A stretch of 64,000 nucleotides of DNA from Phytopythium helicoides (taxonomy: Eukaryota; Oomycota; Peronosporomycetes; Pythiales; Pythiaceae): contig JANFNE010000005.1 in NCBI GenBank assembly GCA_024867545.1, forward strand, positions 1,302,001 through 1,366,000, in the 5' to 3' direction. The notes below the pieces were generated by a model. The model searched no databases. It was not told the DNA's origin and was given only the letters and a program-made list of their open reading frames with translations. Shown one piece after another: positions 54,747-64,000 of this stretch (within the stretch, counting starts at the first letter, position 1; each line of letters opens with the position of its first letter). The position numbers were made by a program, and so were the translations under genes.

Positions 54747-55703
54747 CTATCGCTGCCATGATTGCCTTCCTCTCCGTCCTCGCTGGACGACTCGTCCTAC
54801 CTCGTCCTCCGACCCATCCGAGTCCCCGTCGGTCCCGCCCTCGCTGTCCTCTTCGTTGTTGTCAGAGCCGTCATCGGTATTTTCCTGCCCTCTCAGCTCG
54901 TCCTCTGAGAAAATCGGAGTGCGGCACGTCGGACACTCGATGCTCCTGCTCCATCACGACAGCAGAGTGGTGAGCTACGTTGCAAGTATCACACAAATGC
55001 CGGCAACCATCCCAACGCACAGCTGCCGGACGTATTCGCGAAAGCAGCTCGAGTGCATGACGTGGCCGCATGGCAGCACGTTGACCGACTCGAGCGACGC
55101 GAACGTCACATCCAGGCATATGGGGCACTCGCGGTGCATGGAGCCCTCGAGGCACTTGTGCTTGTTCTCGAGTGAGTGCGGGTAGCACCCGCAGCACTTC
55201 TGGCAGTGGTAGTAGTTCTCGCGCCCGCCGACCCTGCGTGCGCCACCGTGTCAGCCCGGCAGCTCTCCATCGGCGCCACGAGCGCAGGCGGCGAGCGCAC
55301 CTGCAGATGCCGCAGTCGTCGCAGTGGAAGAACTTCTTGTCGATGCCGCCGTCGTCGAACAGGTTGCAGACGGCGCAGAAGTACTCGCCCATGCGCCGGC
55401 CGCAGCTCGAGCAGTCGCGCGCGCACTGCGGTCACATCATGGCACCAGCACCGCCGTTAGCACGGGCGAAGCCCCAGTCAGCGCGGCCCCTCGCCACGCA
55501 CGGGCTGCTCGGCGCGGCAGGAGAGGCAGCGCATGACGCGGATGGCGTGGCGGTCGATCTCGTGGTCCTCGAAGCGCTCGTTGTGGCACAGCCGGCAGCC
55601 CACCCACTGGCCGCAGCACTCGGCGCGCACCTCGCAGTGCCGCGCGTAGTGCGCGCACGCAGGCGGCGCCGACCGCCGTCGCCGTCGCCGTCGCGCCGTC
55701 CAT
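54747..55703 (-). CDS. RCHY1: CHY zinc finger/RING E3 ubiquitin ligase (RCHY1/PIRH2 type)
   Basis: Four exons: 55502-55703, 55301-55425, 55021-55233 and 54747-54945, giving 245 residues (human RCHY1 has 261). Domain order matches the family: CHY finger ([35 protein letters not shown]), CTCHY finger ([41 protein letters not shown]), then RING ([23 protein letters not shown]), with an acidic tail. The RING recruits an E2 and ubiquitinates bound targets; PIRH2 targets p53 in animals. One extra base in exon 1 (about 55655-55662) shifts the frame before the first CHY cysteine; removing it gives exact phase. The start lies only 111 bp from the divergent SPEF2-like gene. Confidence 0.9.
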
Positions 55704-55814
55704 CCTGGTCGAAGTGGAGGAAGCGCGCGTGGGTCCGCGTTTTACGGTACAGCGTACCGTTCGCAGCGCGCTTCAACGTGCCTCCTATTTTCGACTGGAA
55801 GGCGCGGCCGACTC

Positions 55815-58800
55815 ATGAGCGCGCCGGTGCTGCGCTGGCTCAACGACGAGCTCAAGCTGCGCCGCCGAGTGGTCTCCATCGAGCGCGACTTGAGCAATGG
55901 CTACTTGTTCGCCGAGATTCTGAGCCAAAAGGGCTTGGAGCAGAGTCTCGACGAGTACCGAGACGCACCGACGATTGAAGCGAAAGTGCACAACATGGAG
56001 CTGCTGGGAGCGACACTCGAGTCGCTAGGGCTGCCGTTCCCCGTCATAACCAGACGCGCCATTATGATGGAGGACAGGTCGGCTGTGCTACAATTCGTCC
56101 TTGCTCCTCAAAGATTTTCGTCGACGGCGGCACAAGCAAGAGCCAAACCAGCTCTCCGCGAAGCTAGCGCTATAACGACCCCCACTCGCCAAGGCAGCCA
56201 TGATGAATGCGTCTACAGCATCGGAATTGCCCCCACGAGACGTGGAGGAGCGCTTTGTAAAGACGACTGCACAGCGATTGCAGCCAACAGAGGTGGCCTT
56301 CCGCAAAGACGTAAACATGGCGGTACATTTACGAAAGTTCGAGCAAGCGCAGTGGGAGACGGAAAACGAATTGCAAGACGTATGTATAACTTATTTTGTT
56401 GTGCTTGGCCGACGATGCTAACAAATTAGATTTGGTTCAGTTTCGTGATCGTTCGAAAGCAGAGAAAGCCGATTTGGAAGCGGCTGGTATTGCCTCTGTG
56501 AGGAGACATTTGCAAGACAAGCGGAGGTTCATGAAGGAATGGGACCGAGAGCACATGCTCAAGTGGAAAGACACGCAGGTGCGAAGGCCTTACGATGTCA
56601 CATCAAAGCCTGCGATACTGACAGCAAAAAATCTTTGATGCACTCTTAGCGTCGTGACCTCCAGCTGGAACGAGACGATTTGCGGCTAGAACTGACCATA
56701 GAAAAGCGAAAAGAATTATTTCGTGAGAGAGCGCTTGTTGCAAGCTGTCACGATGCTGTGCGCGGCGTAGTGGAGTTTGAGAGGAATATGACCCGGCTTG
56801 GACTTGGACTTGGAGGCGCAGACCAAGCCGAGTTGCAGGCAATCCCTGTCGATGATGAAGGAGCAGTTGCCCATTTTTATAGCCTCGAGCGGCGAATCGA
56901 AGAGCTGGATTTTCGACCGTCGAGCAACATCAAAATGATGAAAGAGATCAAGCGGCGGAGAAAAGCCCAGTTGGCGGCTGAGAAGGACAGGCGTGTCCGA
57001 AAGCAGCGAGCGGCGGCTGAGCTGAAGGTTTGTTCCGGATCGTCTAGGGTCGATGTATTTGTCTAATGTGGCTACGGTGGGTCTAGGAGTCTGAGTCTGG
57101 TCATTTCGGGCCCCCAGATGACCAAGACATCAGTGCCGCTGAATCACAAGTCAAGGGGGAGTCTGAACTTGCACCAAAGTTGCAAAAAAATATATGCCCT
57201 GAATACCTGACGGAAACGTACCTGCAAGGCAAGTTGGAGGAGTTAGAGCTAAACTACGCCCAGCTTCGAGAGTCTGGACAGCAACGACGAGACGCAGATG
57301 AGGAAATCTTGCAGCGCGTTCGAAGTAATTATGCAACGAAGAACGCTCAAACCAGCCTACGAATCTGTGAAGATGTTACCAGCCGTCTCATCTCCCTAGC
57401 TTACAGTGTAGCATCAACAAGGTTCGTTAACGATTGATCGATCAATCGTCCTTCGTGTCTAGACTAACATCGCTATTTGTACATTAGCTGCACTGGTGAC
57501 GCAGATCGAATGCGTGAGTTGAAGCACAGCTTATTTCTCCACAAAGAAGACGAGCCCTCTACCACTGCACAAAGCGACACAATAGAACTCCAGACAGAAT
57601 TAGCAACAATGGTATCCAATTTCTTGAATGTTGCGGGTTCATGGTCGCGTGTACCTCAGGAATCTTCGGTCAAAACGTTTGATGTATCGACGGAGCTTCA
57701 GCGATTGGTGTATGAGTTTGATCACACAACGCTCTCCACCTCGTGGGAATCGAATCCGCAACAGCCGCTGATAGCTATGTACACTGAAGATGAGAACGGA
57801 ATTGAGATTGCTCGCAGAGTTGCAGATGAACACGGATTACGTCTGATCGAAGTCGAGCAAATAATTGAAGAATGTGTGAAATTTGCATATGACCCGCAGA
57901 AGCAAGCGGACGCTGCAGCACTGATGCCAGAGCGAGAGGTATAGACATGCTGCCCTAGACTTGCGAAGAGCGATCCATACACTGACTTTTTTTTTTTTTT
58001 TTTTTTTTTTGAGCAGCGAATTTTTGGTGCACTAGGCTACAAGCTTGCGCCATTGAGACAGAAGGGTTCACCACTACCAGACGCGCTCGTTGTCGATAGT
58101 GTTGCCGCAGCCATTGGGGTCGAGGTTACCTCGTTAGGCACTGAAAATTTGACGAAGCCAAAGGGGTGCGCACTTCTCAACTTTCCTCGGTACTCTTTTC
58201 ACCATAATCTAGCTAGCCACCGAAGTCAAACACTAACTTCTAGGTGGTAATTATGCTTGCATATTTGTACAGGTCTGTTGACGAAGCGAAACTTTTGGAA
58301 ACTGTGCTAGCAGGGAGAATTGACGATCAAAACGTGCGTGAAACAAGACTATTAGAGATTGAGACTGCCTTCAGCCCCGATGGTGAATGCGGGGAATCGT
58401 GTAGCTCAAGCTTTGATTGCGTTGTTGCGATATTATCTCTTCCAGTGGTAGTGCAAGCCTGCTCATGGGAATAGTGAAGAAGGTGTGGTTGAAGGCAAAC
58501 GCCCGTCAACCGCCAATCGCCCACCAACCGGAAAGGGCAGAATGGCCTGTACCGAACCAAGACTCTCAAGAGCAGCTCCTGGCACAAGCAGCAGAGCAGC
58601 GAGCTCACTTGGCTCGAGTTTGGATGAAACTCACTCATTACCTCAAGGTAGTCTCTTTGGAGGTAACTATTGTCAGGATTGTACTCCAACGTATTTTCTG
58701 TCGTGATAGATCGATCCAGGCAAGATGCACGTTGATATGGTTGTCGAGAGTATACACCTGAGCATCGACATATTCGCTGATGTCTCATTTAAAGTAGCAA

Positions 58801-60948
58801 GATGCACGTGGGAGCTGGGCGAAGATACCTATCCGAAAGAACTACAAGTTGCAAGGACCGCTCGTCGAGATGCAATGCGTCTTACTGACCGCTTAAAATG
58901 GGCGAAAGTGTCGAATGAGATCGCCATTGACTCTATCCTGCTAGCACAGTTGGTCGACAAAGCAGCTCTGGTAAGCTCCTCCCTCAGTTTTGCCAGGTGT
59001 CTGCGCTTGGTGGTATTGACTGGTGTTCCTGCTGTCTTTGTAGATTGATAGCCAGACTACTTTTGAATTGCAGCGTGCGTTTAAGACATTCGTAGATATT
59101 TTGCGTGAGACAACTACCCGCTGCTCTAGACGCGATGAGAAGCTTCAAGAACTACTCAACAACGAGGATGAGCATTTTCAAACAGCCGTTAACCGGGTAG
59201 TAGAGGGGCTTGCTTCTCTCAAGAGCGCAAAAGACCACGAGGTACGCCGCCGCTCAATCATAATTTATTCACTCTCTCATAATATCTGACTGCCTATGGT
59301 TGCTTGACTACAACAGAAACTTGTAACGATACTCGAAGTGACTCTCGGTGATCTCGTCGATACCGGTCGACATCATGCTAACCAGTTTGTCGAGTCAATT
59401 GTGACAGATCCCGTCTTGGACATCCTTCGCGGGTCGGACGAGCTCCTCCAACTTCTCCCGGCAATTTTTCTCTACATTCAGTCAAATGCAGTAGACAAAC
59501 TCAACTTACTACGGCACTCTCTATTCGAACCGATATCTTTTCTCAGCGATCAGGATGGGGCAGCGATTGGAAGTGAGCAAACTGTTTCTCTTTCAAAAGG
59601 CACCACTTCCAGGGCGATGGATGCTGTCATGGCCCTCGGGAGTCGAGCAAAACAGTCGAATGTTGGGCACGTCGTTTGTGAAGAAATGCTGCGACAGCTC
59701 AGTCAAATTGCATCCAAGTATGCTTTTCACATTGGGGAGAGCAAGGTTCAGTCGGTGTATTCCCTGCATGAGGCAAACGTAAAGAGTGCTGAGATTACTC
59801 GCGCTCTAGAATTTTGTGCGCTACTATGCAATTTTGGAGACAAGTTTACCCAAATTCTAAGCCGACTGAACGCGCGATCCATCGCCAAGCTGCGCAAAGC
59901 AATCCAGGACGACATCCACGTCAAGCATTCGTTGATAGCAGATGCCATTCGTCAGATTCGAGCCACTCAAACTAGTTCGTGGCCATTATCAATTGCGCGC
60001 AAGCATACAAGTGATGGCATCGGCTGGCGACTTGCATTCGTTCAGCGTGAGCATATTCTATCACCACAGCACCTCCTCGAACTCACAATTGCTATTAGTC
60101 TGCAAACCAATGGCTCCACAACGATCCTGACACAGGATTTTGTGAAAACCGTACTGGTTGTGGCCAAGGAGCACGAGTTTCCACCGCGATGGCAAGATTC
60201 CGCCGCGCTAGCGCGAGTAGCACTGCAGCAAGAGTACTGCTCTGTCTCTCATGGCGCGATCCATTGGCGCCAGTGGATCTTGTCCCTCATGGCCTTGTCT
60301 TATGTGGGCTTGCCGTCTGTGGAACAGATGCGTCTCTATATTATGAGTGTCTGTGGTGCGATAGCAGGAAGAGGAGGAGACGATACGCAGGCAGATAACC
60401 TCGTCTTGACTTCGGATGAATTCTGGCAAGAGCCGTTATGGTTCGAAGACTCACTTCAACTTGGACTGAAGAAGACAAAGACATCACAAACCGAAGCAAT
60501 GGTACGAGAGCTGAAGCGAGTCGTCCACGCACTTTTCTCGGCTGATAGCGGCAATAATGTTAGGGAGTCGAGCATCGAGCTGTTGCCAATGCTTCTCGGT
60601 TGGTGCATCCACCCGGTGTGCGACTTGGGTGTCCACCCAAAGCTGGCAGCAGAGTTTCTTCCCGGCTATTCACGAGGACTGCTGCGTGCGTTTCACGTGC
60701 TTCTTGCACTTGGAAATTCATCGCCATCCAAGTCGACTGTTGTTGACGCCAATTTGGTGATCAAGTTGTTCGCAGCAGCTGGCATATTAATTGACGAAAG
60801 CAAGCTCGAAACCGTGGGCTCGTGGGGTCCGAGCGACTCTTCCACCTTCCTGAGCTTCTGTCGAGCGTACGACCGCAACCTGGAGCGGTTTGTACTGCTG
60901 CGGAACTCGTTCGAGGCACTCACCGAGCTGTCGGCGGCCTCGCCCTAG
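55815..60948 (+). CDS. SPEF2: SPEF2-like sperm-flagellar/ciliary protein
   Basis: A multi-exon gene with the start at ATG 55815 and the stop at 60946-60948. It begins with a CH-like domain typical of SPEF2/CPC1 (VLRWLNDELKLRRRVV, SNGYLFAEILSQKG). Long charged coiled coils follow (RRHLQDKRRFMKEWDREHML, KIKEIKRRRK-type runs at about 56950). Next is an adenylate-kinase-like segment (RIFGALGYKLAPL, KGCALLNFPR at about 58015-58190), and the last 536 codons (59338-60948) are alpha-helical. SPEF2 family members sit in the central-pair apparatus of motile axonemes, so this supports flagellated zoospores. Clear introns include 56381-56443, 56578-56650 and about 57938-58015 (with T24). One extra C at 56099-56100 breaks the frame in the CH region, and a TAA at 56173-56175 follows; the rest is intact. 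Confidence 0.82.
57987..58010 (+). repeat. T24 homopolymer in an intron
   Basis: Twenty-four T residues end six bases before exon sequence (T24-gagcag, then CGA ATT TTT). It acts as the polypyrimidine tract of this intron and is far longer than in other introns of the window. It may vary in length between strains or reads. Confidence 0.8.
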
Positions 60949-61340
60949 CACGTTGAAGTGGGCTCGACCCACCGAAAAGTGCAATCCACTGTAGCCATTC
61001 GCGTCGGAGCGCGCTCTCCTGCAGGGTATTGTAGACGCGGCGCTACGCCCCCTACGCAGCTCGCCAAAGCGATGCAGCGGCGTGCCATCGCGTCATTCCA
61101 TCTCGAAGATGTGGTGATTGCACGACTTGCCTGTCAACGTATTGGCAAACACCTCGAGTGGTATCTTGTGACGCGACGAAATAGCCTTCTCTAATTGGTC
61201 TAAATATTCGATCCACGCGTGGGATTGGTCGAAATCCTCTCGAGCCCCATCTCCTCGCCCCGCCAAGAGCTCCTCGCCACATACCGACTTGCCGCCTCCG
61301 CCCCACGCCGCCGTCCCCGCCGCCCCTCGCAGTCTCCAGC
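60949..61340. other. Intergenic, promoter side of the M3 peptidase
   Basis: A 392 bp stretch. It contains GTCATTCCATCT at about 61091, resembling the oomycete initiator (TCATTCC-type), but it lies some 250 bp before the start codon, so a link to transcription start is uncertain. No ORF or RNA gene is seen. Confidence 0.45.
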
Positions 61341-63757
61341 ATGGCGCCGCCCGCGAAGCTGCCAGCCGACAACAAGAAGAAGGGCGCGCTCGTGGTGGTC
61401 GCGTGCGCCGCGGCCGTCGCGGGCCTCGCGCTGTGGGCGCGCAGCTACCAGCGGCAGCAGCTGCGGCTGCAGCGCAAGCTGCTCACGCGCCTGCGCTTCG
61501 ACCTGAGCGTGGCCGAGATCGAGGCCGAGACCGCCAGCATCCTGGCGCTCATGCAGCGCGCGGACGACGAGATCGCGGCGCTGGAGCTGTCCAAGGCCTC
61601 GTACGCCGCCACGGCGCAGCGCCTCGTGGACCTCAGCGTTGAAGTCATGAGCCGCGTCACCAACGTCACCTTCCTCGGCCAGGTGTCGCCTAACAAGGAC
61701 ATCCGCGACGCGTGCACCAAGGCCGATGAGGCTATCGAGGACTTCTCCGTTAAGAGCGGCATGCGCGCCGACGTCTACAAGGTCTTCAAGCACCTGCACC
61801 AGAGCAAGGAGTTCGCGGTGAGTACTTGCTGATCAACGTTGAGGCGACCTGGGGTTATCTCACCAACTGCCCAATCGTAGGCACTAGACGCCGTGCGCCA
61901 GCGCTACGTCAAGCGCCTGGTGCAGGACTATGAGCGCAATGGGCTACAGCTGCCCGAGGCCAAGCAGCAGCAGGTGCAGGAGTGGAAGCAGAAGCTCTCC
62001 AAGCTCGCGATCCAGTACCACCAGAACCTGACGGAGGAGACGACGGAGCTGCGCTTCTCGCCCGACGAGCTGGCTGGACTCAGCGACGACTTCATCTCGC
62101 GCCTCGAGAAGGACGACGAGGGCAAGTTTAAGGTGCGAAGAATTGCTGCTGACACGTATGCACTACTGTAGTCATTGTCGACTCACACGAGTACTTTGCG
62201 ATGCAGGTCGTGCTCTCGTACCCGACCGTCTTCCCTATCCTCAACACGTGCACGGTGGAGCGTACGCGCAAGGCCGTCGAGCTCGCGTTCAACCGGCGCT
62301 GCATCAACTCGAACGTCGAGATCCTGGAGGAGATGCTGGAGCTGCGCCACCAGGTGGCCACCACCATGGGCTATGAGAACCACGCGGCCTACGTGCTCGA
62401 GCAGAGGTGTGTTGCTTTATGTCCACGATGGATCGGCAAGCTCTAACGAACCAAAACACACGAGTGCAGAATGGCTCAGACGCCGGAGGCGGTGAACAAG
62501 TTCCTGACCGACCTGGACCACAAGTTGGTGCCGCTTGCCAAGCGTGACCTGGACGCGTTGCTCAAGCTTAAGGAGGCTGACTGCGAGCGCCACGGATGGA
62601 AGTTCGACGGCAAGATCAATATGTGGGACTTCCGCTTCTACGCCGACCAGTACATGAAGCAGCACTGCTCGATCGACTCGGAGCAGGTGCGCGAGTACTT
62701 CCCACTCGACCACGTGACAACGGAGCTGCTGGCCATGTACCAGGAGCTCTTGAGTTTGCGCTTCGTTGAGATTTCGCAGCCGCACGTGTGGCACAAGGAG
62801 GTGCGCATGTTCGCTGTCCATGACGCCCGGCCGGGCAAGGCGGACCGCCTCATGGGCTACTTTTACCTCGACCTGTTCCCGCGTCCTGGCAAATACGGCC
62901 ATGCGGCGTGCTTCACCCTCCAGCAGTCGTGCGTCAACTCTGCGGGTGAGCAGGTGCTGCCGGCTGCTGCCATGGTCGCCAACTTCAACGCGCCATCCAA
63001 GAACAAGCCGTCGCTGCTAGGCCACAACGAGGTTGTCACGTACTTCCACGAGTTCGGTCACGTCATGCACTGCTTGTGCTCGGAGGTGGAGATCCCTCGC
63101 TTCTCGGGCACGGCGGTCGAGCGTGACTTTGTGGAGGCTCCGAGCCAGATGCTGGAGAACTGGTGCTGGGAGAAGGCTCCGCTGCAGCGCCTGTCGTCGC
63201 ACTACGAGACCAAGCAGGTGCGACCTTGACTGCGACGAGCATGCTGCTGCTGCCGTTTTGCACTGACTGATCGTGTTTTGTTGTCGTTGTTGTTGTTGTA
63301 GCCACTGTCGGACGAGCTCATCGCACGCCTCATCTCGACGAAGAACGCGAACGCGGGTCTGCTCAACAAGCGTCAGCTGCTGTTTGCGCTTTTTGACCAG
63401 CAGATTCACTCGCGGCCGAAGTCTGACACGGCCAAGGTGCTCAAGCAACTGCAGTCGGAGATCATGATGATCGATGCGACACCCGGCACCAACTTTGCGG
63501 CTTCTTTCGGTCACCTGGCCGGCGGCTACGACGCGCAGTACTACGGCTACCTGTGGAGCGAGGTGTTCTCGATGGACATGTTCGACTCGCGCTTCAAGAA
63601 GGAAGGACTCATGAACCCTACCACCGGTCGCTCGTACCGCGAGCTCATCCTCGCGCGCGGCGGTTCGGTGGACGCCAGCACGATGCTGAAGGAGTTCCTT
63701 GGCCGCGAGCCTACGCCCGACGCCTTCCTGGCGAGCAAGGGCCTGGAGGTGAACTAA
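61341..63757 (+). CDS. M3 oligopeptidase (thimet/neurolysin type), membrane-anchored
   Basis: Five exons: 61341-61817, 61881-62132, 62207-62406, 62470-63217 and 63302-63757. All phases are consistent, giving 710 residues. Catalytic zinc motif HEFGH (VVTYFHEFGHVMHCL) near 63050, with the distal glutamate in the following helix (VEAPSQMLENW). Family signature stretches include MGYFYLDLFPRPGKYGHAAC and YYGYLWSEVFSMDMFD. These metallopeptidases cleave short peptides in cytosol, mitochondria or ER. Here a hydrophobic segment (GALVVVACAAAVAGLALWA, residues 15-33) precedes the catalytic body, as in neurolysin/saccharolysin-type forms with an N-terminal anchor; it could be a mitochondrial or ER signal anchor. 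No frame breaks. It is convergent with the C2 gene at the window edge. Confidence 0.94.
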
Positions 63758-63847
63758 TAGGTTGGAGAGCATTCAGGGCAAATTCAATGCAACATTGAGT
63801 GAAACACGACTTCTTCCGACGCCCATGGTCGCTAATATTCCAGTCGA

Positions 63848-64000
63848 TTAGTCGAAAGCGTCCTCCATCATCTCTCCAAGCATCAGTCCACCAAGGACAC
63901 CGGCACCAACGCCGAGTGCCATTCCTGCGCCGCTGCTCATTCCGCCTCCATGGCGACCATTGCGGCCATCATGGCCGCGGTAGCCGCGCGGCGAGCCGTA
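63848..64000 (-). CDS. Third C2/glycine-zipper paralogue, C-terminal end only
   Basis: The last 50 codons of a gene that continues beyond the window. It reads YGSPRGYRGHDGRNGRHGG, then [18 protein letters not shown] and LMLGEMMEDAFD with a TAA stop at 63848-63850. This is the same glycine-zipper and acidic tail as the genes ending at 18368 and 22664 ([18 protein letters not shown]). The spacing is about 41 kb from the other two. Confidence 0.85.
   Translation of the reverse strand, partial: YGSPRGYRGHDGRNGRHGGGMSSGAGMALGVGAGVLGGLMLGEMMEDAFD

Noticed and set aside
1..64000. RXLR or Crinkler effector genes
   Set aside because: I scanned the longer ORFs for a signal peptide followed by RxLR-EER or LxLFLAK and found none.

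Overview
This is nuclear DNA from an oomycete, most likely Phytophthora or a close relative in the Peronosporales. The evidence is compact GC-rich genes with 50-80 bp GT-AG introns, intergenic gaps often under 300 bp, a Ty3/gypsy chromodomain element and Fanzor-like remnants. Two homologues of axonemal proteins (RSPH14-like and SPEF2-like) fit an organism with flagellated zoospores. The species cannot be named from the sequence.

Region 1 (1-18,300) is repeat and transposon territory. A satellite of 108 and 125 bp units fills 1-6309. A 367 bp solo LTR with a 5 bp target duplication has landed in it, and three more units follow. Next come two decayed Fanzor-type (TnpB-like) nuclease genes. The second was split by a complete 7538 bp Ty3/gypsy element (8722-16259) whose two LTRs differ at one position. 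That element carries gag and pol on the minus strand and, unusually, an intact 344-residue coiled-coil ORF on the plus strand, partly antisense to the pol chromodomain region.

Region 2 (18,368-31,497) holds housekeeping and structural genes: two C2-domain/Pro-Gln-rich/glycine-zipper paralogues flanking a 6-phosphogluconolactonase with a leader, a long armadillo-repeat gene, an RSPH14-like gene, ADF/cofilin and a membrane-anchored polysaccharide deacetylase.

Region 3 (31,594-46,824) holds regulatory genes: an RGS-DENN fusion, a p300/CBP-type acetyltransferase, three uncharacterised genes, NOT3 of the CCR4-NOT complex, a serine-racemase-like enzyme and a membrane J-domain protein.

Region 4 (48,073-64,000) holds a mitochondrial carrier, cytosolic isoleucyl-tRNA synthetase, a small zinc protein, an RCHY1/PIRH2-type E3 ligase, a SPEF2-like flagellar protein, an M3 oligopeptidase and the tail of a third C2/glycine-zipper paralogue.

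Genes are mostly in divergent or tightly convergent pairs (about 90-400 bp apart), so many promoters and 3' ends are shared. Several conserved genes can only be read through by removing single inserted bases (C2, ARM, NOT3, racemase, J-protein, carrier, RCHY1, SPEF2). Nearly all are +1 events, which suggests leftover assembly indels at least as much as pseudogenes. Exon joins were made by eye from GT-AG signals and reading-frame continuity.
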